A stretch of 64,000 nt of DNA from NCBI RefSeq assembly GCF_004117935.1, contig NZ_SDOY01000152.1:1-64000 (forward strand), read 5' to 3'. Positions within the stretch are counted from its first letter, which is position 1, and each line of letters begins with the position of its first letter. Under the pieces are notes generated by a model. That model ran no database searches and was not told the origin of the DNA. It saw only the letters and a list, made by a program, of their open reading frames with translations. The position numbers were made by a program, and so were the translations under genes. The DNA is from Streptomyces roseicoloratus (GTDB lineage Bacteria > Actinomycetota > Actinomycetes > Streptomycetales > Streptomycetaceae). This document shows, piece after piece, positions 48,109 to 56,111 of this stretch.

Positions 48109-48612
48109 TCACGCGGCGAACACCAGCCGGTAGTTCCGCACCTTCTCGTCCTCGCCCTCGTACGCCATGCCCGCCGCCTCCATGACCCGCTGGGAGGCGA
48201 CGTTGTCGAGGTCGGCGTCGCCGCGGACGGCGGTGGCGCCGGCCTCGCGCGCGCGGGCGATCAGCGCGCGCAGCGCCTCGGTGGCGTAGCCCTGCCCACG
48301 CGCTCCGGGCACGAGTCCGTACCCGACGGTGACGACCCCGGCCGTGTCCGGAGGGCCGTGGAAGCCGATCCCGCCGATGGTGCCGCCGTCGGCCAGGAGC
48401 CGTATCTCGTACGGCCGGTAGGCCCCGGGATCGCCGCGCTCGGCGACGCCGTTCAGGAAGCCGCGGGCACTCCGGACGTCGCCGTCCCCGGGATACCCCT
48501 CGGCCCAGCGGTCGCCGGGTGCGGGCGCGGCATCGACGATCCGCCGGGCGTCGTCGACGGTGAGCGGGAGCAGCCGCAGCCGGGCCGTCTCGATGATCTT
48601 CACGTCTGTCAC
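48109..48612 (-). CDS. GNAT-family N-acetyltransferase
   Basis: A 167-residue acetyl-CoA-dependent acetyltransferase. N-terminal IIETARLRLLPLTVDDARRI is typical of the RimJ/RimL subgroup. The acetyl-CoA loop is VPGARGQGYATEALRALI (Q/RxxGxG/A). The C-terminal VASQRVMEAAGM is also characteristic. The acceptor is unknown. GTG start at 48612; convergent with the VOC gene. Confidence 0.88.
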   Translation of the reverse strand: MTDVKIIETARLRLLPLTVDDARRIVDAAPAPGDRWAEGYPGDGDVRSARGFLNGVAERGDPGAYRPYEIRLLADGGTIGGIGFHGPPDTAGVVTVGYGLVPGARGQGYATEALRALIARAREAGATAVRGDADLDNVASQRVMEAAGMAYEGEDEKVRNYRLVFAA

Positions 48613-48782
48613 GAGCGGCAGTGTCGGCCGGGCCGGCGGCGGCGGGCAAGCGATTTCGGCCGGCCGGCAGGCCGCGGCGCCGCGAGGACGCCCATTACCT
48701 GCGCTTCCCCACCCTGGAAAGGGGTCTCCGGTGCCACGAGACTCGGCCTCGCCGAGTTCACGCACGCGACACGGGGGGCCAG

Positions 48783-49769
48783 ATGCGCCTGTGCGAAGAC
48801 CGCTGTCCGGCGGAGAGTCCCGATCTGTGTCGGGAGGCACTGGAGGTCTACCGGACCGCCGTCGCGTCCGGGGAGCTGAAGGACCCTCCTCCGCCGTGTC
48901 CGACCGCCCTCGAACTGCTCCGTCCGCACCCGGAGGACCCCGGACGGCTGGTGCCGGTGCCGCCGGACGTGGCCGAGCACCACCTCGTCCAGCCGCTGGA
49001 GCAGGAGTTGCAGGCGGGTCGGAGCAGGCTGCTGTCCGTCCGGCAGGTCCTGGCCGGGGTGGAGTCGGTGTACCGCGAGGAGTCGCGGCGCGCGCCCTCG
49101 CCTCTGCAGTTGCTCCGCGGGAACGACGTCATCCACAAGAAGCTGCGCCAACTCAACGCCGAATGCCGCCACGAGCTGCAGGCCATCCAGCCGGGCGGCC
49201 CGCGGTCCGCGCCCGCGCTCGCGGAGGCACTGCAGCAGCTGCCGGGCGTGATCGCCCGTGGGGTGCGGCACCGCACGCTCTACCAGCACACGGTCCGCGG
49301 GCACCGCCCGATGATCGAGTTCATGACGGCCATCCAGAAGGCCGGCGGGCAGTTCCGGACCACGGATCTGCTGGCCGACCGGGTGATCCTCTACGACCGG
49401 TCCGTGGCCCTGATCCCCGACCACCGGTACTCGCGCCCCGACCACGCGCTGCTGATCGAGCATCCCGCCGTCGCCGCGTATCTCGCCGGTGTCTTCGACC
49501 TCATCTGGGACGCGGCGGAACCGGTCGAGCCGTTCGAGACGCCCGCGAGCACGCCGCCGCTGCTGGCGGACGAGAAACAGCTCAGCGTGCTCCGGCTGAT
49601 GGTCCAGGGGCACACGGACGCGAGCATCGCGGCCCGCCTGGGCATGAGCGCCCGGACCGTGTCGGCGCACGTCAACCGGGCCTCGACCACCTGGGGCAGC
49701 CGCAGCCGGGCCCACCTGGCGTACCTGCTCGCGGAGAACGACGCCCTGCGCACACCGCCGGAGTCCTGA
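48783..49769 (+). CDS. LuxR-type HTH transcriptional regulator
   Basis: A 328-residue protein with a C-terminal LuxR/GerE HTH (EKQLSVLRLMVQGHTDASIAARLGMSARTVSAHV). The N-terminal 250 residues include a PLD-like or sensor-like region (RHRTLYQHTVRGHRPMIEFM, DRVILYDRSVALIPD) of a Streptomyces-specific type without a receiver or NB-ARC domain. ATG after GGGGGG. The next gene encodes a small secreted protein on the same strand, a plausible target. Confidence 0.85.
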   Translation: MRLCEDRCPAESPDLCREALEVYRTAVASGELKDPPPPCPTALELLRPHPEDPGRLVPVPPDVAEHHLVQPLEQELQAGRSRLLSVRQVLAGVESVYREESRRAPSPLQLLRGNDVIHKKLRQLNAECRHELQAIQPGGPRSAPALAEALQQLPGVIARGVRHRTLYQHTVRGHRPMIEFMTAIQKAGGQFRTTDLLADRVILYDRSVALIPDHRYSRPDHALLIEHPAVAAYLAGVFDLIWDAAEPVEPFETPASTPPLLADEKQLSVLRLMVQGHTDASIAARLGMSARTVSAHVNRASTTWGSRSRAHLAYLLAENDALRTPPES

Positions 49770-49934
49770 GTCGTCCGCTTTCGCGCCCTTCGGCCGGGGT
49801 GCGGCTTTCCGCAGTGCGGGATCCCGCAGACCGCTCGCCGTGGTGGCCGCCGCACGGTGATCGGCAAGCTCGTGTCGCGGCGGTCGCACGGACCGCCGCA
49901 CGTCCGCACCACACCGACGAGAACGGAACCTCCC

Positions 49935-50354
49935 ATGAGTCTCAAGCGCAAGTCGGCCATCGCCCTGTCCGCCCTCGCCCTGGCGGCCGCCGGCACGGCG
50001 GTGACGACGACGCCCGCGGCGGCAGAGGGCGGCTGCCCCGCCGCCACGCTGTGTCTGTCCGAGGACACGAACTACGTCGACATCGACGTCACGTCCAAGA
50101 CCACCGCCACGAACTGCATCGCGCTCGGCCACTACGGCGAGACCGGCTTCTACAACGGCATCAAGTCGTACGTGAACAACCTGCCGGTCAAGGTCGACGT
50201 CTACTACTGGAGCGACATCTACAAGGCGTACCGTCCCGAGTCGCCCATCTACTCCGGCGGCTTCAGCAGCAACACCACTTCGGTGGCCTTCTACGGCATG
50301 CGCGGCGCCGTCTGCACCGGCGGCGGCAACCCCAACATCCTGCTCGTCTCCTGA
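49935..50354 (+). CDS. Small secreted protein, peptidase inhibitor I36-like
   Basis: A 139-residue protein with a Sec signal peptide (residues 1-30, AAGTAVTTTPAAA). The mature part has four Cys (GGCPAATLCL, TNCIAL, AVCTGG) and a crystallin-like pattern (LCLSEDTNYVDID, VYYWSDIYKAYR). This resembles the I36/SMI family of Streptomyces metalloproteinase inhibitors and related extracellular proteins. It follows the LuxR-type gene by 165 bp and is closed by a hairpin. Confidence 0.8.
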   Translation: MSLKRKSAIALSALALAAAGTAVTTTPAAAEGGCPAATLCLSEDTNYVDIDVTSKTTATNCIALGHYGETGFYNGIKSYVNNLPVKVDVYYWSDIYKAYRPESPIYSGGFSSNTTSVAFYGMRGAVCTGGGNPNILLVS

Positions 50355-50371
50355 CGCACCACCGGTGCACC

Positions 50372-50400
50372 GCCGACCGCCTGCCCCGCCGGCGGTCGGC
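50372..50400 (+). terminator. Terminator after the I36-like gene
   Basis: 10-bp stem GCCGACCGCC (50372-50381) and GGCGGTCGGC (50391-50400), followed by GCCGTTTCC. The GGCGGTCGGCGCCGTTTCC segment is repeated directly afterwards. It lies between convergent genes and may serve both. Confidence 0.8.
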
Positions 50401-50438
50401 GCCGTTTCCCCCGGCGGTCGGCGCCGTTTCCGCAGCGC

Positions 50439-51800
50439 TTACAGCACCGGCAGGTTCTTGCGCAGCTCGAAGGCCGTGACCTCGGAGCGGTACTCCTCCC
50501 ACTCCTGCTTCTTGTTGCGCAGGAAGAAGTCGAAGACGTGCTCGCCCAGGGTCTCCGCGACCAGTTCGCTGCGTTCCATGAGGGTGATCGCCTCGCCGAG
50601 GTTCTGCGGGAGGGGCTCGATGCCCATCGCGCGGCGTTCGGCGTCGCTGAGGGCCCAGACGTCGTCGTCGGCGCCGGCCGGGAGTTCGTAGCCCTCCTCG
50701 ATGCCCTTCAGGCCGGCGGCGAGGAGGACGGCGTAGGTGAGGTAGGGGTTGGCGCCCGAGTCGATGGAGCGGACCTCGACGCGGGAGGAGCCCATCTTGC
50801 CCGGCTTGTACATGGGTACGCGGATCAGCGCGGAGCGGTTGTTGTGGCCCCAGCAGATGTACGCGGGGGCCTCGCCGCCCGAGCCGGCGGTGCGGCCCGA
50901 GCCGCCCCAGATGCGCTTGTAGGAGTTGACCCACTGGTTGGTGACCGCGGCGGTCTCGGCGGCGTGCCGGAGCAGGCCCGCGATGAAGGAGCGGCCGACC
51001 TTCGACAGCTGGTACTCGGCGCCGCTCTCGTAGAAGGCGTTGCGGTCGCCCTCGAAGAGGGACAGATGGGTGTGCATGCCCGAGCCGGGGTACTCGGAGA
51101 ACGGCTTCGGCATGAAGGTGGCCTGGACGCCCTGCTCGAGCGCGACCTGCTTCATGACCAGGCGGAAGGTCATGATGTTGTCGGCCGTCGAGAGCGCGTC
51201 CGCGTAGCGCAGGTCGATCTCCTGCTGGCCCGGCGCGCCCTCGTGGTGGGAGAACTCGACCGAGATGCCCATCGACTCCAGCATGGTGATGGCCTGGCGG
51301 CGGAAGTCCATGCCGACGTTCTGCGGGGTGTGGTCGAAGTAGCCCGAGTTGTCCGCCGGGGTCGGGCGGGTGCCGTCCAGCGGCTTGTCCTTCAGGAGGA
51401 AGAACTCGATCTCGGGGTGGGTGTAGAAGGTGAAGCCCAGGTCCGAGGTCTTGGCAAGGGCGCGCTTCAGGACGTAGCGCGGGTCGGCGAAGGACGGCGA
51501 GCCGTCCGGCATGAGGATGTCGCAGAACATCCGGGCCGTGCCCGGGGCCTCGGCGCGCCAGGGCAGGATCTGGAAGGTGCCCGGGTCCGGCTTGGCGATC
51601 ATGTCGGACTCGTACACGCGGGCGAAGCCCTCGATCGCGGAGCCGTCGAAGCCGATGCCCTCGTCGAAGGCCTGCTCCAGCTCGGCGGGCGCGACCGCGA
51701 CCGACTTCAGGAAGCCGAGCACGTCGGTGAACCACAGACGCACGAAGCGGATGTCGCGCTCCTCGAGCGTACGGAGCACAAATTCCTGCTGCTTGTCCAT
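50439..51800 (-). CDS. glnA2: GSI-like gamma-glutamylpolyamine synthetase GlnA2
   Basis: A 453-residue member of the GSI family, matching S. coelicolor GlnA2 from memory (start MDKQQEFVLRTLEERDIRFV). In that organism it glutamylates polyamines instead of making glutamine. Active-site segments are conserved (FDGSAIEGF, HPEIEFF, MPKPFSEYPGSGMHTHLS, NNRSALIRVP). At the position of GlnA Tyr397 it has Trp (DDDVWALSD), so it should not be adenylylated by GlnE. ATG at 51800 is preferred; an in-frame ATG 12 bp upstream is possible. The 268-bp upstream gap shows one weak GlnR-like half-site on the minus strand near 51885-51900. Confidence 0.93.
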   Translation of the reverse strand: MDKQQEFVLRTLEERDIRFVRLWFTDVLGFLKSVAVAPAELEQAFDEGIGFDGSAIEGFARVYESDMIAKPDPGTFQILPWRAEAPGTARMFCDILMPDGSPSFADPRYVLKRALAKTSDLGFTFYTHPEIEFFLLKDKPLDGTRPTPADNSGYFDHTPQNVGMDFRRQAITMLESMGISVEFSHHEGAPGQQEIDLRYADALSTADNIMTFRLVMKQVALEQGVQATFMPKPFSEYPGSGMHTHLSLFEGDRNAFYESGAEYQLSKVGRSFIAGLLRHAAETAAVTNQWVNSYKRIWGGSGRTAGSGGEAPAYICWGHNNRSALIRVPMYKPGKMGSSRVEVRSIDSGANPYLTYAVLLAAGLKGIEEGYELPAGADDDVWALSDAERRAMGIEPLPQNLGEAITLMERSELVAETLGEHVFDFFLRNKKQEWEEYRSEVTAFELRKNLPVL

Positions 51801-52068
51801 TTCCACACCCATCCTCGCTGGTCAGGCCGCCTGCTCCCACCGCCTCGAGCACTTCGGGGGGGCGCCTGAGCATCCCACCACATGGTTTCGTGCACGTTGC
51901 ACACCCATACTGCCTGCTCCGCTGTGACACAGGTAACGGGGGAACGGCCGAAAAGCGGTGGTCGTCCGGCGGCTTCCGGCCGTCCGCCCGGCGGGCGCCG
52001 GTACCGAGCGGTACGACTGGTACCCCGTTCGGCCCACGGCCCGCCTTCTGGCACTACGATCTGCGCCC

Positions 52069-52452
52069 ATGGGGGGTCCACGGCGTACACGCCCGTCCCG
52101 GAACCCGCGTCCCGTGGCACTGGCGAGTGCCGTGGCGACGCTCCTCGGCGCGCTCTTCCTCTGTCTGAGCGTCGGCGACCCGGCCGAGCGGCACGAGCAC
52201 GAGCGGGCGGCCCCGCACGCGGCCCCGGCCGATCGCTACGTCCAGTACGCCTGCCCGTACGAACGGGGCGACTGCTCCCTCTTCCCGGCGCTCTCCCCCG
52301 CCGTGCTCAGCGCGCCGCCGCTCGATCCGCCGCTGCAGGCGGAGGGACGGCTCACGCGCCCGGAGGCCTCGCCCGCCGACGGCGGGGCGCTCCTCTCCGG
52401 CGCCGGGCCCCGTGCGCCGGACCTCCACGTCCTTCAAGTCCTGCGGACGTGA
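52069..52452 (+). CDS. Hypothetical single-pass membrane or secreted protein
   Basis: A 127-residue protein with a basic N-terminus, one hydrophobic segment at about residues 17-35 (VALASAVATLLGALFLCLSVG), then a His-containing extracellular part (ERHEHERAAPHAA) with a CPYERGDC motif. No recognised family. It lies 76 bp before the DUF3105 gene on the same strand. There is no Shine-Dalgarno, and TACGAT at 52055-52060 could be the -10 of a leaderless transcript. Confidence 0.65.
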   Translation: MGGPRRTRPSRNPRPVALASAVATLLGALFLCLSVGDPAERHEHERAAPHAAPADRYVQYACPYERGDCSLFPALSPAVLSAPPLDPPLQAEGRLTRPEASPADGGALLSGAGPRAPDLHVLQVLRT

Positions 52453-52528
52453 GCGGCCGGGCCTTCCGTCACGTCCGTTCCGTTCCGCAACCCCCCGCTT
52501 TTTCTCACTTCAGAAGGACGACATCACC

Positions 52529-53203
52529 ATGGCGAACCGTTCCACCACCGCCGACCGCCGCGCCCGGATAGAGGAGATGCGCCGCGCCGAGCAGGCCCGC
52601 GAGCGCCGCAACCGCATCCTCACCGTCGGCATCAGCGCCGTGGTCGTACTCGGCCTCGTCGGCTTCGGCGGCTGGGTGATCAACAAGGAGAACACCAAGC
52701 AGGAGCAGCAGGAGGCCGCCGCCAAGGCCCCCATCGAGGGCGAGAAGTCCTGGGACGCCAAGAAGCTGACCCGCAACCACGTCAAGACGCCGGTGACGTA
52801 CAAGATGACCCCGCCGGTCGGCGGCGACCACCACCCGATCTGGCAGAACTGCAACGGCGACGTCTACGACAAGCCGGTCAGCGACACCAACGCCGTGCAC
52901 TCCCTGGAGCACGGCGCGGTGTGGGTGACGTACAGCAAGAAGGCCGCCGCCGGTGACCTGGACAAGCTGAAGGCCAAGGTCAAGAAGACCCCGTACTCGC
53001 TGATGAGCCCGGTGGACAACCAGTCCGGCGCGATCATGCTGAGCGCCTGGGGCAAGCAGGTGACCGTGGACGGGGCGGACGACCCGCGCGTCGACGCCTT
53101 CTTCACCAAGTACGTCAACGGCCCGCAGACGCCCGAGCCGGGCGCGGCCTGCACCGGTGGCGTGGACGCCGCCGGTCTGGGCGGCGCCGGGATGGGCCAG
53201 TGA
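52529..53203 (+). CDS. DUF3105-family membrane-anchored protein
   Basis: A 224-residue protein. The basic N-terminal helix (RARIEEMRRAEQARERR) is followed by one membrane segment at about residues 29-48 (ILTVGISAVVVLGLVGFGGW). The extracellular DUF3105 domain has conserved His/Cys/Trp (GGDHHPIWQNCNG, HSLEHGAVWVTY). Function unknown. It overlaps the DUF305 gene by 4 bp (GTGA), suggesting a shared extracytoplasmic process. AGAAGGA precedes the ATG. Confidence 0.9.
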   Translation: MANRSTTADRRARIEEMRRAEQARERRNRILTVGISAVVVLGLVGFGGWVINKENTKQEQQEAAAKAPIEGEKSWDAKKLTRNHVKTPVTYKMTPPVGGDHHPIWQNCNGDVYDKPVSDTNAVHSLEHGAVWVTYSKKAAAGDLDKLKAKVKKTPYSLMSPVDNQSGAIMLSAWGKQVTVDGADDPRVDAFFTKYVNGPQTPEPGAACTGGVDAAGLGGAGMGQ

Positions 53204-53823
53204 GGCTGAACCGGACGCAGTGGGCGTCCGTGACCGCCGTGGCCCTGGCGGTGCTGTTCGCCGGCGGCGCGGTCACCGTCGCCTCCGCCGACCGGGACGA
53301 CGCACCGCGCACGCCGACGGCGCAGTCGGCCGACGCGGGCTTCGCCCGTGACATGGCCGTCCACCACCAGCAGGCCGTCGAGATGTCGTTCGTCGTCCGG
53401 GACCGGACGAAGGACGAGGAGGTCCGCCGCCTCGCGTACGACATCGCCAACACCCAGGCCAACCAGCGCGGCATGATGCTGGGCTGGCTCGACCTGTGGG
53501 GGCTGCCGAAGGTGCAGTCCGGCGTGCCGCCGATGACGTGGATGGGCATGGGCACGGACCTCGGCGGCGAGGACGGCGAGCTGATGCCGGGCATGGCGAC
53601 CCGGGCCGAGATCGAGCAGCTGCGCGAGGCCTCGGGCCGCGAGGCCGAGGTGCTCTACCTGAAGCTGATGACCGAGCACCACAAGGGCGGCGTCCACATG
53701 GCCCAGGGCTGTGTGGAGCGCTGCGCGCCGGGCGTCGAGCGGGATCTCGCACAGGGCATGGTGGACGCCCAGGAGTCCGAGATCAGGCTGATGGCGGACA
53801 TGTTGAAGGCACGCGGCGCGTAG
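53200..53823 (+). CDS. DUF305-family secreted protein
   Basis: A 207-residue ferritin-like helical protein with a signal peptide or anchor (residues 8-30). Two paired His/Met motifs typical of DUF305 are present: MAVHHQQAVEM and MTEHHKGGVHMA, with a Met-rich loop (MTWMGMGTD). Such patterns suggest binding of copper or another metal outside the cell; this is inference. It is translationally coupled to the DUF3105 gene. A terminator follows. Confidence 0.9.
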   Translation: MRLNRTQWASVTAVALAVLFAGGAVTVASADRDDAPRTPTAQSADAGFARDMAVHHQQAVEMSFVVRDRTKDEEVRRLAYDIANTQANQRGMMLGWLDLWGLPKVQSGVPPMTWMGMGTDLGGEDGELMPGMATRAEIEQLREASGREAEVLYLKLMTEHHKGGVHMAQGCVERCAPGVERDLAQGMVDAQESEIRLMADMLKARGA

Positions 53824-53860
53824 CCGCCGCGACGGTGTCCGGGACGGTGTCCCGGCGACG

Positions 53861-53914
53861 GCCCCCGCGACCCGGGCGTGCGCGCTTGCGCACCTGCCCT
53901 GAGGTCGCGGGGGC
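53861..53914 (+). terminator. Terminator after the DUF305 gene
   Basis: 12-bp stem GCCCCCGCGACC (53861-53872) and GGTCGCGGGGGC (53903-53914) enclosing a smaller GTGCGC...GCGCAC hairpin. Confidence 0.82.
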
Positions 53915-53999
53915 CGCGTCGTGAACGGAGAATGAGAGCGCTCGGGGACCCGTACGTACGACCGCTTCACGGCGACGTTCTACGAAAGGTACGCACCCC

Positions 54000-54419
54000 A
54001 TGACCACGGCCAGGGACATCATGCACGAGGGGGCCCAGTGGGTCCCGGCACACGAGACGCTCGACCGAGCCGCCCAGCTGATGCGCGACCTCGACGTCGG
54101 CGCGCTGCCCATCGCCGACGAGAACGAACGGCTCTGCGGCATCCTCACGGACCGCGACATCGTGGTCGGCTGCGTGGCCATGGGCCACGACCCCGCCAGG
54201 ATCACGTGCGGCGAGATGGCCAAGGGCACCCCGCGCTGGATCGACGCGGGCGCGGACGTGGGCGCGGTCCTGCAGGAGATGCAGGGCCACCAGATCCGGC
54301 GGCTGCCGGTGATCGACAACAAGCGGCTGGTGGGCATGATCAGCGAGGCCGATCTGGCCCAGCACCTGACGGACGACCAGCTGAAGGCCTTCTGCGAGAG
54401 CGTCTACGCGACGTCCTGA
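54000..54419 (+). CDS. Tandem CBS-domain protein
   Basis: A 139-residue protein consisting of two CBS motifs (ARDIMHEGAQWVPAHETLDRAA, GILTDRDIVVGC and HQIRRLPVIDNKRLVGMISEADL). Stand-alone CBS pairs bind adenine nucleotides and act as energy or redox sensors. No partner enzyme is adjacent. ATG after CGAAAGGT. Confidence 0.92.
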   Translation: MTTARDIMHEGAQWVPAHETLDRAAQLMRDLDVGALPIADENERLCGILTDRDIVVGCVAMGHDPARITCGEMAKGTPRWIDAGADVGAVLQEMQGHQIRRLPVIDNKRLVGMISEADLAQHLTDDQLKAFCESVYATS

Positions 54420-54424
54420 CGACG

Positions 54425-54600
54425 GCCGGACCCGCGGCCTGACGGCGGCCTGGCCACGCCCGGTCCCGCGGCCTGACCGCGGCCTGACCGCGCCCGGCCC
54501 CGCGGCCTGACGGCGGCCTGACCGCGCCCGGACCCGCGACCTGACGGCGGCCTGGCCACGCCCGGCCCCGCGGCCCGACCGCGCCCGGCCCCGCTGAGAC
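54425..54600. repeat. Tandem GC-rich repeats, about 34-bp unit
   Basis: Repeated blocks of GACGGCGGCCT followed by GACCGCGCCCGGCCCCGCGGCCT, about five imperfect copies. They fill most of the 249-bp gap between the convergent CBS and hydrolase genes. Confidence 0.8.
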
Positions 54601-54668
54601 GCGCCGCCGTCGGTGCCGCGCTCCACGGCGTGGCTCGGCGTCGCGCCGCCCCCGCTGCCGCGCCGCCC

Positions 54669-55757
54669 TCAGCGCCCCGCGTCGAGGACCGCCCGGGCGA
54701 TCGCGTCCGGGCGGTCCAGCATGACCAGATGGCCCGACGGCTCGGCCGCCTCGTAGCGGGCGCCGAGCCGCCGGGCCAGCGCGCGCTGACGGCGCTCCCA
54801 GCGGGCCGAGCCGTCGGGCGCGGCGAGGACGGTGACCGGAAGGCCCGGCGGCAGCGGCGCGCGCTCGCGCAGGGCGAGCAGTTCGGCGGCGACGGCGCCG
54901 TAGCGGGCGTTCTCGTCGAGGGTGCCGCGCAGCGCGCGAGAGGTGCGGTAGACGCGGCGGACCTCCGCGGGCGGTGACGGGTCGGGCCGGCGGTGGGACG
55001 AGAGGCGTACGGTCAGCGCGCGGCCGGCGGGCCCCAGTGCGGCCGGCATTCCGGCGGCGCACAGGGCCGCGCCGAGCGCGCGGGAGAGCGCGGGAGCCGT
55101 ACGGGAGGCGCGGGGCGACTCCTCCACGGACGAGTCGACGAGGACGAGCGCCGCGGTACGGGCGGGGTGGAGCCGGGCGAAGGCCTCGGCGTGGAAGCCG
55201 GCGATCGAGTGCCCGACGACGGTGACGGGCGCGCGGCCGGGGCCGGCGCCGCCGGCCCGTACCGCCTTCCCGTCGAGGCCGGCATCCGGGCCGACGTCCG
55301 GGCGGCCGGCATCCGCGCCGTCGGCATCCGCGCCGTCGGCGGCCAGGCCGGCTTCCGGGCCGACGTCTGGACCGACATCCCGACCGACCTCCGGACCGGC
55401 ATCCCGACCGACATCCCGACCGGCATCCCGACCGGCAGCCGCGCCGCCGCCGGCGGCGGCCCGGTCGGTGACGAGGCCCGCCTCGACGACGGCGTCGAGG
55501 ACGGCGGCGATCCGGTCGGCCTCCCCCGCCGCGGTGCTCGGGACGGCGGAGGGCTGCGAGAGGCCGTGGCCGGGGCGGTCGAAGCGGACGACGGTGCGGT
55601 GCGGGGTGAGCAGGGGGACCACGGGGTCCCAGTCGAACCAGCTCATGCCGAGCCCGGCGGCGAGCACGCACACCGGCCCGGTCCCGTCGACGACGACGTG
55701 GTGGGCGACGCTCCCGATCCGTACGAAGGTCCGGCCTGGGGTGCGTTCGAAGGTCAC
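54669..55757 (-). CDS. Alpha/beta hydrolase with in-frame repeat insertion
   Basis: A 362-residue protein. The alpha/beta-hydrolase core is visible: oxyanion region AAGLGMSWFDW, RFDRPGHGLSQP, nucleophile Ser184 in VVGHSIAG, an acid near VLAAPDGSARW and the His in PSGHLVML. Between the first helix and the nucleophile strand sit about 75 extra residues (about 100-175), made of GRDxG/GPDVG-type tetrapeptides and GADAD repeats, encoded by 12-bp DNA repeats. The fold could tolerate this as a surface loop. The substrate is unknown. Confidence 0.85.
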   Translation of the reverse strand: MTFERTPGRTFVRIGSVAHHVVVDGTGPVCVLAAGLGMSWFDWDPVVPLLTPHRTVVRFDRPGHGLSQPSAVPSTAAGEADRIAAVLDAVVEAGLVTDRAAAGGGAAAGRDAGRDVGRDAGPEVGRDVGPDVGPEAGLAADGADADGADAGRPDVGPDAGLDGKAVRAGGAGPGRAPVTVVGHSIAGFHAEAFARLHPARTAALVLVDSSVEESPRASRTAPALSRALGAALCAAGMPAALGPAGRALTVRLSSHRRPDPSPPAEVRRVYRTSRALRGTLDENARYGAVAAELLALRERAPLPPGLPVTVLAAPDGSARWERRQRALARRLGARYEAAEPSGHLVMLDRPDAIARAVLDAGR

Positions 55758-56111
55758 CGTGCGTCCCGCTTCCTGGTCGTCTTCCCGGCGCTCACGACGG
55801 CTCCGGTGCCTGCCCGGACAACTCCCCGTCCCACCGAGCCCGCGAGGACCGAACGTCAGGGCGCGGCCGTGGGTTCCCGGCCGTGGCCGGCCGTGCGTCC
55901 GACTTCACCCGCTCGCTGCCCGCGCCCAGACGCCCTGGCCGGGCCGCCGGAGAGCTGCGGGTGCGGCCGGCCCGACCCTTCTGGAGCACGAGGCCCAGAC
56001 CTGGACCGGTCCGACGAAGCGGTCCGAAGGCGCGGCCGCCGGGGGCACGCCCGGGAAGCGGGTTCCCTCGCCCGCCACGACATAGCGTCGGATTGACGAT
56101 AAACTGGGGGC
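55758..56111. other. Gene-free interval upstream of nadE
   Basis: 354 bases between divergent genes with no convincing coding sequence. GATAAACT at 56098-56105 is a possible -10 for nadE that would place the transcript start at or next to the GTG (leaderless). No operator was recognised. Confidence 0.45.

Noticed and set aside
51885..51900. GlnR-like half-site (GCAAC-n6-GAAAC on the minus strand) upstream of glnA2.
   Set aside because: Only one box, with a mismatch at the key T, so it is too weak to annotate as an operator.
56093..56105. TTGACG and GATAAACT upstream of nadE as a -35/-10 pair.
   Set aside because: They are adjacent or overlapping, so they cannot form one promoter. Only the -10-like part was mentioned.
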